Of a stretch of 28,996 bases of DNA, positions 10,241 to 18,046 are shown piece by piece. The notes under the pieces are model-generated. The model worked only from the letters and a program-made list of their open reading frames with translations. It had not been told where the DNA came from and ran no database searches. The translations under genes and the position numbers were made by a program. The DNA is from Saprospiraceae bacterium (GTDB lineage Bacteria; Bacteroidota; Bacteroidia; Chitinophagales; Saprospiraceae): NCBI GenBank assembly GCA_016717655.1, contig JADKFC010000021.1, positions 1 through 28,996 on the forward strand, given 5' to 3'. Within the stretch, counting starts at the first letter, position 1, and the number at the start of each line of letters is the position of its first letter.

Positions 10241-10568
10241 TTTTTCTTCTCTTTTGATTTCCACCTCTCCAACCTGGGTTTTACCTGGTCTGTGATGGTC
10301 ACTTTGTTGTATTTTTTGCCGGACGACAAAAATCCACTTTTTTGGTGTGAATATCCCGGTCAAAACACAAAATCTTTATTCAAATTTTGCTGTAATTCGG
10401 TATATTATTTTGTTGGCTCATTTGGCTCTAATTCTTACCCTGAGTTTAAATATCAAAAATTTCTTTTTTTCCGAATGTAATTCTGTCAATTTAGTGTTTT
10501 TATCCATAGGATTTTAAATATGGCATTAAAAAAGTGGGGTAAAGAAATTTTGTTTTGCTAGCAATGTT

Positions 10569-10634
10569 TGTGACGCTTGTCATGATGCACTGTGATATTA
10601 ATCTTTTCGATGGCTATTCACAATTGTAATTTTG
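10569..10634 (+). promoter_or_regulatory. Crp-like gene promoter with two probable Crp-type sites
   Basis: Within the 409-bp gene-free gap 10241-10649. A Bacteroidota -7 element TAATTTTG (TAnnTTTG) is at 10627-10634, 15 nt before the GTG start, with TTTTC at 10604-10608 as a loose -33. Upstream are TGTGATATTAATCTTT at 10591-10606 (left half perfect, right half partial) and TGTGACGCTTGTCATG at 10569-10584 (TGTGA and TCA kept), 22 bp apart. The nearer site ends 20 nt before the -7 element, nearly the same as the 21 nt before paaA, which suggests autoregulation. The rest of the gap is AT-rich and shows nothing I can name. Confidence 0.5.
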
Positions 10635-10649
10635 TAATCAATCTATAAA

Positions 10650-11366
10650 GTGGAAAATACAGAATCTAATCGCCCCTTGCCTTCCGGCTGCCAGCTTTGC
10701 CGGTCGAGGATGCGTTCTGTGTTTAGCCATCTGCATGCTGCCGACCTCCAGTTGCTGGATTCTTGCAGACAGGAGAAAGAATACAAGGCCGGAGAACTCA
10801 TTTTTAAAGAAGGCAGTTACCCCAAAGGCCTCTATTGTGTGGGCAAAGGTAAGATCAAAGTCACCCATGAAGAAGAACTGGGATTTCAACAAATCCTACA
10901 TTTAGCCGGCGAAGGTGATGTTATGGGTTATCGCGCTATCTTAGCAGAAGACACTTTTTCTTGTAGTGCCACTGCTTTGGAAAATTCTCGCATTTGTTTT
11001 ATTCCCCGATCCTCGCTTTATACCTTATTAGAAACCAATGCCCGCTTGGCCCTCCGCCTTGCCCAACTCCTTGCCGGGGAACTTAAAAAGGCGGAACTCA
11101 AAATCACCGATCACACCCACCGTCCGGTAAAAAGTCGAATTGCCCTCGGCATCGAATGGCTCTCCGATCGATATGGTATGGAAGGAAATGCCATCAAAGC
11201 TTCTCTCAAAAGATCTGACCTCGCCCATCTTGCTGGTACCACTCGAGAAACCGCAACACGCATTCTCTACGACCTCCAAGCCGAAGGCATCATCCAATTA
11301 GAAGGTCGCCGCATTTCTATTGTCGACAAACAAAAACTCCACCAACTCACTTCTTTCTCCCGGTAA
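10650..11366 (+). CDS. Crp/Fnr-family transcriptional regulator
   Basis: A 238-residue regulator starting at GTG. An N-terminal extension holds CQLC (Cys14, Cys17), then a cyclic-nucleotide-binding-type beta-roll (residues about 25-125), a long dimer helix (LALRLAQLLAGELKKAEL) and a winged HTH (LKRSDLAHLAGTTRETATRILY). The roll has SCSATAL where cAMP-binding Crp has an Arg-Ser-Ala phosphate cassette, so cAMP is unlikely to be the ligand; the Cys pair resembles that of Fnr-like proteins, but only two N-terminal Cys are present, so a canonical four-Cys Fe-S cluster is not clear. The recognition helix R199-E200-T-A-T-R204 matches the R180-E181-R185 spacing of E. coli Crp, which contacts TGTGA. 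Exactly such a palindrome precedes paaA, making this the likely regulator of that operon. Confidence 0.88.
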   Translation: MENTESNRPLPSGCQLCRSRMRSVFSHLHAADLQLLDSCRQEKEYKAGELIFKEGSYPKGLYCVGKGKIKVTHEEELGFQQILHLAGEGDVMGYRAILAEDTFSCSATALENSRICFIPRSSLYTLLETNARLALRLAQLLAGELKKAELKITDHTHRPVKSRIALGIEWLSDRYGMEGNAIKASLKRSDLAHLAGTTRETATRILYDLQAEGIIQLEGRRISIVDKQKLHQLTSFSR

Positions 11367-11745
11367 CTGCTTACCGCTGTCCGCTCACCGCTGTCCGCTC
11401 ACCGCTGACCGCTCACTGCTGTCCGCTCACCGCTGTCCGCTCACTGCTGACCGCTCCGCCCTCCGCGCTCCCCGCTCCCCGCTCCGCGCTCCCCGCTCCC
11501 CGCTCCCCGCTCCCCGCTCCGCGCTCCGCGCTCCCCGCTCCCCGCTCCCCGCTCCCCGCTCCCCGCTCCCCGCTCCCCGCTCCCCGCTCCCTCCCCGCTC
11601 CCCGCTCCCCGCTCCCCGCTCCCCGCTCCGCGCTCCCCGCTCCGCGCTCCCCGCTCCGCGCTCACCGCTTACCGCTCCCCGTCCTGCGCTCCCCGCTCCG
11701 CGCTCCCCGCTAAACGCCCTGCGCCCTGCGCTCACCACTCCGACC
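11367..11745. repeat. Heptamer repeat array 3 (CGCTCCC-type, about 50 units)
   Basis: Starts at the base after the Crp-like stop codon and fills most of the 463-bp gap before paaA. The first dozen units alternate CGCTGTC and CGCTCAC (a 14-nt super-period), then give way to long runs of CGCTCCC mixed with CGCTCCG, with one register slip near 11591 and decay after 11665. The complementary strand reads GGGGAGC repeatedly, a sequence able to form G-quadruplexes. Because neither strand has stop codons in some frames, it creates artificial open frames rich in RSPLPAP or GERGAGS; these are not genes. Confidence 0.95.
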
Positions 11746-11766
11746 TCCACTTCCCTTTCGCAAGAC

Positions 11767-11811
11767 TGTGATATACATCACATTTTTCAATTTCCGCTCA
11801 TTCTATTTTTG
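11767..11811 (+). promoter_or_regulatory. paaA promoter with perfect Crp-type operator
   Basis: TGTGATATACATCACA at 11767-11782 is a perfect inverted repeat with a 4-nt centre, equal to the E. coli Crp consensus TGTGA-N6-TCACA. Twenty-one nt further is TATTTTTG (11804-11811), a Bacteroidota TAnnTTTG -7 element. With transcription starting about 5 nt after it, the palindrome centre lies near -41 to -43, the class II activator position, and the leader to the paaA ATG is only about 14 nt. Start site and activation are inferred. Confidence 0.75.
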
Positions 11812-11829
11812 CATCAAACAACAGGCAAA

Positions 11830-12762
11830 ATGAAGCTCGCAGAACTGGAATCACCGTTTGAGAGAAAAATTGAGGCAGAAGAAAAAATAGAACCCAGGGA
11901 TACCATGCCCGAGGCATATCGTCTTCACCTTATTCGTCAGATTTCCCAACATGCTCACTCTGAAGTCATCGGCATGCAACCCGAAGGCAACTGGGTCACA
12001 AGAGCACCAAGCCTCCGCGCCAAACAAATTCTCCTGGCTAAAATCCAGGATGAAGGAGGTCATGGTCTCTATCTGTATAGTGCTGCAGAAACCCTTGGCA
12101 TTTCGCGCGAAGAACTGATTCTACAGTTGCATGAGGGAAAGGCCAAATATTCCAATATCTTTAATTATCCTACCCTCACATGGGCCGACATAGGTGCCAT
12201 TGGCTGGTTGGTAGACGGAGCGGCCATTGTCAATCAGGTAGCCTTGCAACGTACTTCCTATGGTCCTTATTCCAGGGCCATGTTTCGCATCTGCAAAGAA
12301 GAAAGTTTTCACCAACGCCAGGGCTATGAGATCATGGCTACCATGATGAAGGGCACTGCCGAACAAAAGGAAATGGCCCAGGACGCCATGAACAGATGGT
12401 GGTGGCCATCACTTATGATGTTTGGACCCCATGACAGTGATTCTCCGCACTCAGGAGATGCCTTCAAATGGAAAATCAAACGCAAGAGCAACGATGAACT
12501 GCGTCAGAAATTTATCGACAAAACCGTTCAGCAGGCCTATGTAATCGGACTTACTATACCGGATCCCTTGCTCAAATGGAATGAAGACAAACAAGGCTAT
12601 GACCACGGCCCCATCAACTGGCAGGAATTTAAACAAGTGATTGCTGGTAACGGTCCTTGCAACAAGCAACGAATGGAACACCACAAATACTGGCATGAAG
12701 AAGGCCGGTGGGTAAGAGAGGCTGCTGAAGCTTATAAACAACGTATTTCAACCCTAAACTAA
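11830..12762 (+). CDS. paaA: 1,2-phenylacetyl-CoA epoxidase, subunit A
   Basis: Catalytic, di-iron subunit of the multicomponent monooxygenase that epoxidises the ring of phenylacetyl-CoA using O2, the first ring-attacking step of the paa pathway. The 310 residues show the ferritin-like iron sites: E75-GG-H78 in KIQDEGGHGLYLY and E158-SF-H161 in ICKEESFHQRQGYE, plus the strongly conserved RWWWPSLMMFGPHDSDSPHS and IPDPLLKWNE. Start at the ATG after ACAGGCAAA; the frame stays open upstream only because it passes through the heptamer array. First gene of a six-gene run in which gaps are 6-15 nt or overlaps. A perfect Crp-type site and TAnnTTTG promoter lie just upstream. Confidence 0.97.
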   Translation: MKLAELESPFERKIEAEEKIEPRDTMPEAYRLHLIRQISQHAHSEVIGMQPEGNWVTRAPSLRAKQILLAKIQDEGGHGLYLYSAAETLGISREELILQLHEGKAKYSNIFNYPTLTWADIGAIGWLVDGAAIVNQVALQRTSYGPYSRAMFRICKEESFHQRQGYEIMATMMKGTAEQKEMAQDAMNRWWWPSLMMFGPHDSDSPHSGDAFKWKIKRKSNDELRQKFIDKTVQQAYVIGLTIPDPLLKWNEDKQGYDHGPINWQEFKQVIAGNGPCNKQRMEHHKYWHEEGRWVREAAEAYKQRISTLN

Positions 12763-12768
12763 AACCAT

Positions 12769-13053
12769 ATGGACACACAATTAGACCTTTGGGAAGTATT
12801 CATCCAGGGAAAATCAGGTGGACAATTTATGCACGCTGGCAGTGTGCATGCTTCTGATAAAGAGATGGCGCTTAAGTATGCCAGAGACCTATATACTAGA
12901 CGCAACGAAGGCAGCGCTATCTGGGTAGTACTTTCTACCCATATCGTAGCCTCATTGCCCGAAGACGCAGAGATGTTTTTTGATCCGGCCAATGATAAAA
13001 TTTACCGTCATCCCACTTTTTATACCATGCCGGAAGGCGCCTTGCAAATTTGA
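12769..13053 (+). CDS. paaB: 1,2-phenylacetyl-CoA epoxidase, subunit B
   Basis: A 94-residue small structural subunit that bridges PaaA-PaaC heterodimers in the epoxidase complex. Family features: LWEVFIQGKSGGQFMHAGSV at the start, DKEMALKYARDLYTRRNEG, and the IWVVLSTHIVAS strand. Length is typical of PaaB (about 95). It starts 6 nt after paaA and its stop lies 5 nt before the paaC ATG, so the subunits are translated together in equal amounts. Confidence 0.95.
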   Translation: MDTQLDLWEVFIQGKSGGQFMHAGSVHASDKEMALKYARDLYTRRNEGSAIWVVLSTHIVASLPEDAEMFFDPANDKIYRHPTFYTMPEGALQI

Positions 13054-13058
13054 TCCCA

Positions 13059-13817
13059 ATGGAAAAAAATGAAGCATTAAAAAAGTTCTTACTTCGCCTG
13101 GGTGACAACGCCCTGATCCAAGGCCACCGACTTTCTGAATGGTGCAGCCGGGGTCCCATGCTCGAAGAAGACATCGCCCTGAGCAATCTGGCTTTAGATA
13201 ATATTGGTCGTGCTCAGGCTTTTTTGGACTACGCTGGTCACTTTTATAGCAATCCTCAATCCGCCGATGACCTTGCTTTCAAAAGAAGCGAACGCCAATA
13301 CTATAATTTTTTAATGGCAGAATTGCCGGTAGGTCATTTTGGTTACACCATTGCTAAACAACTTTATATCTCCGCTTATGAGGAGTTGTTGTTTGAAGCA
13401 CTGACCCAAAGTACCGATGACACCATTGCTGCCATTGCCCACAAAGCTGTAAAAGAAGCCCGTTATCATTTTTCACATGCTGCTGATTGGTGTGTAAGAT
13501 TAGGACTTGGCACTGCTGAAAGCCACGACAAACTTGGCTCAGCCATGTCTGATCTGTGGGCCTACACGCAGGAATTTTTTGAAATGACAGATGGCGACCT
13601 CCAACTGCTTCAACTGGGCATTGCTCCTGATCAGAACCAAATTAAAAAGGTTTGGACCGATAAGGTCAATAAGGTATTTATGAGGGCAGGTTATGTTATG
13701 CCAGGCGAATGTCATCAATACAGTGGAAGCCAACAAGGTGTTCACACCGAATACCTTGGTCACCTATTATGTGAAATGCAATACCTCCAAAGATCACACC
13801 CACAGGCAGCATGGTAA
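13059..13817 (+). CDS. paaC: 1,2-phenylacetyl-CoA epoxidase, subunit C
   Basis: A 252-residue ferritin-like structural partner of PaaA; it shares the fold but does not carry the active catalytic iron site in characterised complexes. Seen here: LRLGDNALIQGHRLSEWCSRGPMLEEDIALSN, NIGRAQAFLDYAG, and KEARYHFSHAADWCVRLG, all family-typical. Start chosen at the ATG at 13059; an upstream TTG at 13050 overlaps the paaB stop and is less likely. The last 7 nt overlap paaD (ATGGTAA), implying coupled translation. Confidence 0.95.
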   Translation: MEKNEALKKFLLRLGDNALIQGHRLSEWCSRGPMLEEDIALSNLALDNIGRAQAFLDYAGHFYSNPQSADDLAFKRSERQYYNFLMAELPVGHFGYTIAKQLYISAYEELLFEALTQSTDDTIAAIAHKAVKEARYHFSHAADWCVRLGLGTAESHDKLGSAMSDLWAYTQEFFEMTDGDLQLLQLGIAPDQNQIKKVWTDKVNKVFMRAGYVMPGECHQYSGSQQGVHTEYLGHLLCEMQYLQRSHPQAAW

Positions 13818-14305
13818 GCATTGTAGCATCGAATCCCAAAGCAGTAATGGAATTACTGGATCAAATCCCTGACCCCGAGATCCCCGTTGTTTCCATTCGT
13901 GAAATGGGCATCCTTCGCGATGTGCAGATCAACGAAAAAACATGCACGGTTACTATTACCCCTACCTATACAGCGTGCCCTGCTATGGGGGCAATTGCAG
14001 ATGATATCAAAGCCCTGCTTAAGAGTCACGGCTTTACTAAAGTAGTTGTCAATACAGTACTTTCACCCGCCTGGACTACCGATTGGATGAGTGAAAGTAC
14101 CCGACAAAAGCTGCGCTCCTTCGGCATCGCTCCCCCTGCCCACAAGGCCTGTGATCAATGGACCACAGAACTAACACGAATCAATTGTCCCAGATGTGGA
14201 TCCAATAATACCAGTGTGATCTCCAAGTTTGGGTCTACTGCCTGCAAATCCCTGATGCGCTGCGAAGAATGCAAAGAACCGTTTGATTATTTCAAATGCC
14301 ATTAA
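13811..14305 (+). CDS. paaD: PaaD, phenylacetyl-CoA epoxidase maturation protein
   Basis: A 164-residue accessory protein required for an active epoxidase, thought to help metal-centre assembly. The N-terminal 100 residues are a MIP18/DUF59 domain (MELLDQIPDPEIPVVSIREM, with TPTYTACPAMGAI). The C-terminus is a zinc-ribbon-like four-Cys domain: CPRCG, then CKSLMRCEECKE. Such Cys-rich tails are typical of PaaD. No paaE reductase gene follows; instead the operon continues into homogentisate catabolism after 10 nt. Confidence 0.93.
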   Translation: MVSIVASNPKAVMELLDQIPDPEIPVVSIREMGILRDVQINEKTCTVTITPTYTACPAMGAIADDIKALLKSHGFTKVVVNTVLSPAWTTDWMSESTRQKLRSFGIAPPAHKACDQWTTELTRINCPRCGSNNTSVISKFGSTACKSLMRCEECKEPFDYFKCH

Positions 14306-14315
14306 CTGAATTAAT

Positions 14316-15482
14316 ATGCCCATATATCATACATTAGGAATTATACCGGAAAAGCGCCACGTAGTAGCCCGCAGATCCAATGGTAGCCTTTACCAGGAAG
14401 AACTGGTAGGTACCCAGGGATTTTCAGGGATGTCGTCGTTGGTCTATCACCTATATCCTCCTACCCGAGTTAAACAAAAAGACAAGGCCTTTGATATGAG
14501 ACCCGAAATTGCCGTTGAAAACGGCTTGGATGCCATGAGTTTTCAAGGCTTTCAATTGGCACCGGAAAAAGATTTTATCAAAAGCAGGAAGGTGTTGTTT
14601 GTCAATTCCTCTCTTCAAATCGGACTAGCTGCTCCATCTGCCTCAACCCCTTATTTTTATAAGAATGCCGACGCAGACGAAATTATTTTTGTCCATGAGG
14701 GATCGGGCCGACTGCTAACTATGTTTGGTGAACTGAGGTTTCAATATGGCGATTACATTGTTATTCCAAGGGGCACTGTTTACCAGGTCATCTTTGATGG
14801 AGAAAACAACCGATGGCTCTTTATGGAATCATCCGATCCGGTTTTCACTCCCAAAAGATACCGCAACGAATTTGGTCAGCTGTTGGAACATTCTCCCTTT
14901 TGTGAAAGAGATATACGCAGACCCGACAACCTGCAGACCCATGATGTAGAAGGAGAATTTGACATCTTCATCAAGAAGAAAGGATATATGTTTCCATATG
15001 TCTACGCCAACCACCCCTTTGATGTAGCAGGCTGGGATGGCTTTCACTATCCGTATATATTTTCTATTTTCAATTTTGAACCCCTTACCGGTCGCATCCA
15101 CATGCCACCCCCCATTCACCAAACTTTTGAAAGTAGAAATTTTGTTGTCTGCTCCTTCGTACCCCGTTTGTATGATTACCACCCACAAGCTATTCCTGCA
15201 CCTTATCACCACAGCAATATCGACAGCGATGAGTTGTTGTATTATGTTGACGGAGATTTTATGAGCAGAAACAACATCAGCAAGGGACAAATAACCTTAC
15301 ACCCGGGAGGTATTCCTCACGGCCCTCATCCGGGAGCGATAGAAAGAAGCATAGGTAAAAAGGAAACCCATGAGTTGGCAGTAATGATTGATCCGTTCCA
15401 GCCCGTTATGGTGACCAAAGAAGCACTTAAGATAGAAGTAAATGATTATTACAAATCATGGTTGGAAAACAATCATGTTTAA
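14316..15482 (+). CDS. hmgA: Homogentisate 1,2-dioxygenase
   Basis: Opens the ring of homogentisate with O2 to give maleylacetoacetate, in the tyrosine/phenylalanine degradation route; cytoplasmic, Fe(II)-dependent. The 388 residues fit the shorter Bacteroidota form (the human enzyme is 445). Recognisable parts: PEKRHVVARRSNGSLYQEELVGTQGFSG-like opening (residues 11 onward), YGDYIVIPRGTVYQV cupin strands, and the metal-site region PYHHSNIDSDELLYYVDGDF (His298/His299, Glu306) followed by HPGGIPHGPHPGAIE. Exact ligand assignment differs by one residue in spacing from the human H335-E341 pair, so it is stated loosely. Its substrate is the product of the next gene. Confidence 0.93.
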   Translation: MPIYHTLGIIPEKRHVVARRSNGSLYQEELVGTQGFSGMSSLVYHLYPPTRVKQKDKAFDMRPEIAVENGLDAMSFQGFQLAPEKDFIKSRKVLFVNSSLQIGLAAPSASTPYFYKNADADEIIFVHEGSGRLLTMFGELRFQYGDYIVIPRGTVYQVIFDGENNRWLFMESSDPVFTPKRYRNEFGQLLEHSPFCERDIRRPDNLQTHDVEGEFDIFIKKKGYMFPYVYANHPFDVAGWDGFHYPYIFSIFNFEPLTGRIHMPPPIHQTFESRNFVVCSFVPRLYDYHPQAIPAPYHHSNIDSDELLYYVDGDFMSRNNISKGQITLHPGGIPHGPHPGAIERSIGKKETHELAVMIDPFQPVMVTKEALKIEVNDYYKSWLENNHV

Positions 15483-15497
15483 TTAAAATGTTTTAAT

Positions 15498-16655
15498 ATG
15501 TCAACAGCAAATCTTATTGAAGTTAAAGACTACGAATACGGCACTCAAAAAATATTTGAACAGGCCCAGGATTTTCTGCCAATCAATGGTACAGATTATG
15601 TCGAACTTTATGTTGGAAACGCCAAACAGGCGGCCCATTTTTATAAAACAGCCTTTGGTTTTCAATCGCTCGCTTATTGCGGGTTGGAAACGGGCAACCG
15701 GGAGTATTGTTCCTATGTCCTTGTTCAGGACAAAATCAGACTTGTGCTTACCACACCTTATAAGGCACAAAGCGAAATTGCGGAACACATTAAAAAACAT
15801 GGTGATGGTGTAAAGGTAATAGCCTTGTGGGTTGACGATGCCACAAGTGCATACGAAGAAACCACAAAAAGGGGCGCCGAAGGTGTGATGGCTCCCACAA
15901 CCATGTCTGACAAATGGGGCAAGGTGGTCAAAGCGGCCATTAAAACTTATGGTGACACCATCCACATGTTTGTGGAAAGAAAGGATTATACAGGGGTGTT
16001 TCTACCGGGCTTCGAAAAATGGGAGTCTGAATACAACCCCGGTTCTACTGGTCTTAGATACATCGACCACATGGTTGGCAATGTAGAATTAGGCACCATG
16101 AATGAATGGGCTAGATTTTATGCTACTACTATGGGCTTTGCCAACCTTATTACTTTTGATGATAAGGACATATCAACCCAGTATACAGCTCTGATGAGTA
16201 AGGTGATGACCAATGGTAATGGTCGCATCAAATTTCCCATCAATGAACCTGCTGAAGGTTTGAAAAAAAGTCAAATAGAAGAATATATTGATTTTTATGG
16301 TGGTGCTGGTTGTCAACACATTGCGGTTGCTACCAATGATATCGTCTTTACCGTTTCTGAAATGAGGAGAAGGGGTGTGGAGTTTCTGCATGTTCCCGGT
16401 ACTTATTATGACACTGTAGGCAATAGAGTAGGAGAGATTGCAGAAGATCTCGCCATCCTTAAGTCATTGGGCATCATGGTAGATCGTGACGAAGACGGTT
16501 ACTTGTTGCAAATCTTTACCAAGCCGGTAGAAGACCGGCCAACTCTCTTTTTTGAAATCATCCAGCGCAAGGGAGCTAAGTCCTTTGGCAAGGGTAATTT
16601 TAAAGCTCTGTTTGAAAGCATAGAAGCTGAACAGGCTCGAAGAGGCACTCTTTAA
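15498..16655 (+). CDS. hppD: 4-hydroxyphenylpyruvate dioxygenase
   Basis: Converts 4-hydroxyphenylpyruvate, O2 to homogentisate and CO2, supplying HmgA. The 385 residues form two VOC/glyoxalase-like halves. Iron ligands are visible in the C-terminal half: His191 (YIDHMVGNV), His274 (GCQHIAVATNDI) and Glu353 (LFFEIIQRKG). The gating C-terminal helix GKGNFKALFESIEAEQARRG is also present. Last gene of the paaA-hppD run, 15 nt after hmgA, and followed 54 nt later by a hairpin terminator. Confidence 0.97.
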   Translation: MSTANLIEVKDYEYGTQKIFEQAQDFLPINGTDYVELYVGNAKQAAHFYKTAFGFQSLAYCGLETGNREYCSYVLVQDKIRLVLTTPYKAQSEIAEHIKKHGDGVKVIALWVDDATSAYEETTKRGAEGVMAPTTMSDKWGKVVKAAIKTYGDTIHMFVERKDYTGVFLPGFEKWESEYNPGSTGLRYIDHMVGNVELGTMNEWARFYATTMGFANLITFDDKDISTQYTALMSKVMTNGNGRIKFPINEPAEGLKKSQIEEYIDFYGGAGCQHIAVATNDIVFTVSEMRRRGVEFLHVPGTYYDTVGNRVGEIAEDLAILKSLGIMVDRDEDGYLLQIFTKPVEDRPTLFFEIIQRKGAKSFGKGNFKALFESIEAEQARRGTL

Positions 16656-16709
16656 GCATAATCGTGGAAATGCTGCAGATGCTAATGCTGCGGCGAGCTA
16701 ATTTTTTTT

Positions 16710-16746
16710 TCATAGCCAATGGCGAAAGCCATTGGTTATGATTTTT
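16710..16746 (+). terminator. Rho-independent terminator after hppD
   Basis: A 14-bp stem (TCATAGCCAATGGC paired with GCCATTGGTTATGA, one G-T wobble) closed by a GAAA tetraloop and followed by TTTTT. A run of A on the opposite strand (T run at 16702-16710) makes it potentially bidirectional. It closes the paaA-hppD operon and separates it from the U32 gene. Confidence 0.92.
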
Positions 16747-16792
16747 AAGACCTACTCTTTCCGTAATCCGAATTATTAAATAATCAATTTAA

Positions 16793-18046
16793 ATGATGCT
16801 TTCGGCAACAACACAAAATTTTGAATTGATGAGCCCTGCAGGCTCATGGGAATCAATGATGGCCGCCATCAAAGCCGGCTGCAATTCGGTTTATTTTGGG
16901 GTTGAACAGCTCAATATGCGGGCAAGATCCAGTAATAATTTTACCCTGGATGATTTGACTCAAATAGCCAATATTACTCGGGAAGCGGGTGTTAAATCCT
17001 ATCTTACGCTCAATACCATTCTATACGATCACGACATCCAGTTGATGAAATCCATTATAGATGCGGCGAAGGAAAGTGGTATTACAGCGGTCATTGCCTC
17101 TGACCATGCTGCCATGAGTTATTGTAAAAAAGTAGGCATGCCCCTTCATGTTTCTACGCAAGCCAATGTTTCAAATCTTGAGACGGTTGAGTTTTTTTCT
17201 CATTATGCCGATGTAGTGGTCCTGGCCAGGGAACTCAGCCTCAAACAAGTAGCAGAAATTGCAAAAGGAATTGAACGTTATAAGTTGACGGGGCCGGCAG
17301 GTAAGCCCATCCAACTCGAAATTTTTGCCCACGGTGCCCTTTGTATGGCCGTTTCTGGTAAATGTTACCTAAGCCTGCACAGCCATTTTGCCTCTGCCAA
17401 TAGGGGGGCTTGTATTCAAAATTGCAGGCGCTCTTACGTAGTCATGGACAAGGATGAAGGAGTAGAATTTGAAATCGATAACGAATATATAATGTCAGCC
17501 AAAGACCTTTGTACCATTGGCTTTCTTGATCAGATCCTGGATGCTGGTGTGAGGGTATTAAAAATTGAAGGCCGCGGCAGGTCAGCCGATTATGTTTATA
17601 AAGTAACCCGTTGTTATAAAGAAGCCATTCAGTCTATTCAGGAAGGAAGCTACTCACCGGAAAAAGTAAAAGCCTGGATGGAGGAACTAGCCACGGTATA
17701 CAATCGAGGCTTTTGGGATGGCTATTACCTCGGTAAAAAACTGGGAGAATGGTCGGAAACATATGGGTCTAAGGCTACACAACGAAAGATTTATATAGCC
17801 AAGGGCATCAAATACTTTGATGAAGCAGGTGTGGCAGAATTTAAGTGTGAGTCTCATTCCCTGATTGTGGGCGATACTGTTGCAGTAACAGGGCCAACAA
17901 CAGGCTATGTAGAAGCCACAGTGACTGAAATCAGAAAGGAAGGCCAGGCAGTTGAAACAGTTAGTAGAGGTGATCACTTTACCATTTCACTCTCTGAAAA
18001 AATACGACCGTCAGATAAATTGTATAAATTGGTGGATCAGTCATGA
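16793..18046 (+). CDS. trhP: U32-family protein, TrhP/YegQ-like
   Basis: A 417-residue member of the so-called U32 peptidase family. The characteristic family signature is present: EIFAHGALCMAVSGKCYLS, with further Cys in RGACIQNCRRSY, and a TIM-barrel opening MSPAGSWESMMAAIKAGCNSVYFG. Characterised relatives of this group (E. coli YegQ/TrhP, B. subtilis YrrN/O) are needed for 5-hydroxyuridine at the tRNA wobble base and depend on iron-sulfur proteins; the peptidase name is historical. The C-terminal 80 residues (VAEFKCESHSLIVGDTVAVTGPTTG) form the small beta-barrel of this branch. The last 4 nt overlap the ferredoxin gene (ATGA), supporting an electron-transfer partner. tRNA hydroxylation is inferred from the family. 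Confidence 0.85.
   Translation: MMLSATTQNFELMSPAGSWESMMAAIKAGCNSVYFGVEQLNMRARSSNNFTLDDLTQIANITREAGVKSYLTLNTILYDHDIQLMKSIIDAAKESGITAVIASDHAAMSYCKKVGMPLHVSTQANVSNLETVEFFSHYADVVVLARELSLKQVAEIAKGIERYKLTGPAGKPIQLEIFAHGALCMAVSGKCYLSLHSHFASANRGACIQNCRRSYVVMDKDEGVEFEIDNEYIMSAKDLCTIGFLDQILDAGVRVLKIEGRGRSADYVYKVTRCYKEAIQSIQEGSYSPEKVKAWMEELATVYNRGFWDGYYLGKKLGEWSETYGSKATQRKIYIAKGIKYFDEAGVAEFKCESHSLIVGDTVAVTGPTTGYVEATVTEIRKEGQAVETVSRGDHFTISLSEKIRPSDKLYKLVDQS

Noticed and set aside
10291..10303. TGTGATGGTCACT as another Crp-type site upstream of malic enzyme
   Set aside because: The half-sites are separated by 3 nt and not 6, so a Crp dimer would not fit.
10241..10363. Longer start for malic enzyme
   Set aside because: The added 41 residues do not resemble the family, while the ATG at 10240 has a purine-rich stretch just before it.
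11320..11829. Open frames through the heptamer array, including an upstream extension of paaA and two minus-strand frames rich in GERGAGS
   Set aside because: The repeat unit contains no stop codons in these frames, so long frames arise automatically; they have no family-like sequence and overlap the end of the regulator gene and the paaA operator.
16659..16700. Small repeat of GCTGCAGATGCTAATGCTGC as a regulatory site
   Set aside because: It is a short imperfect repetition within the 3' untranslated region, with no palindrome or known motif.
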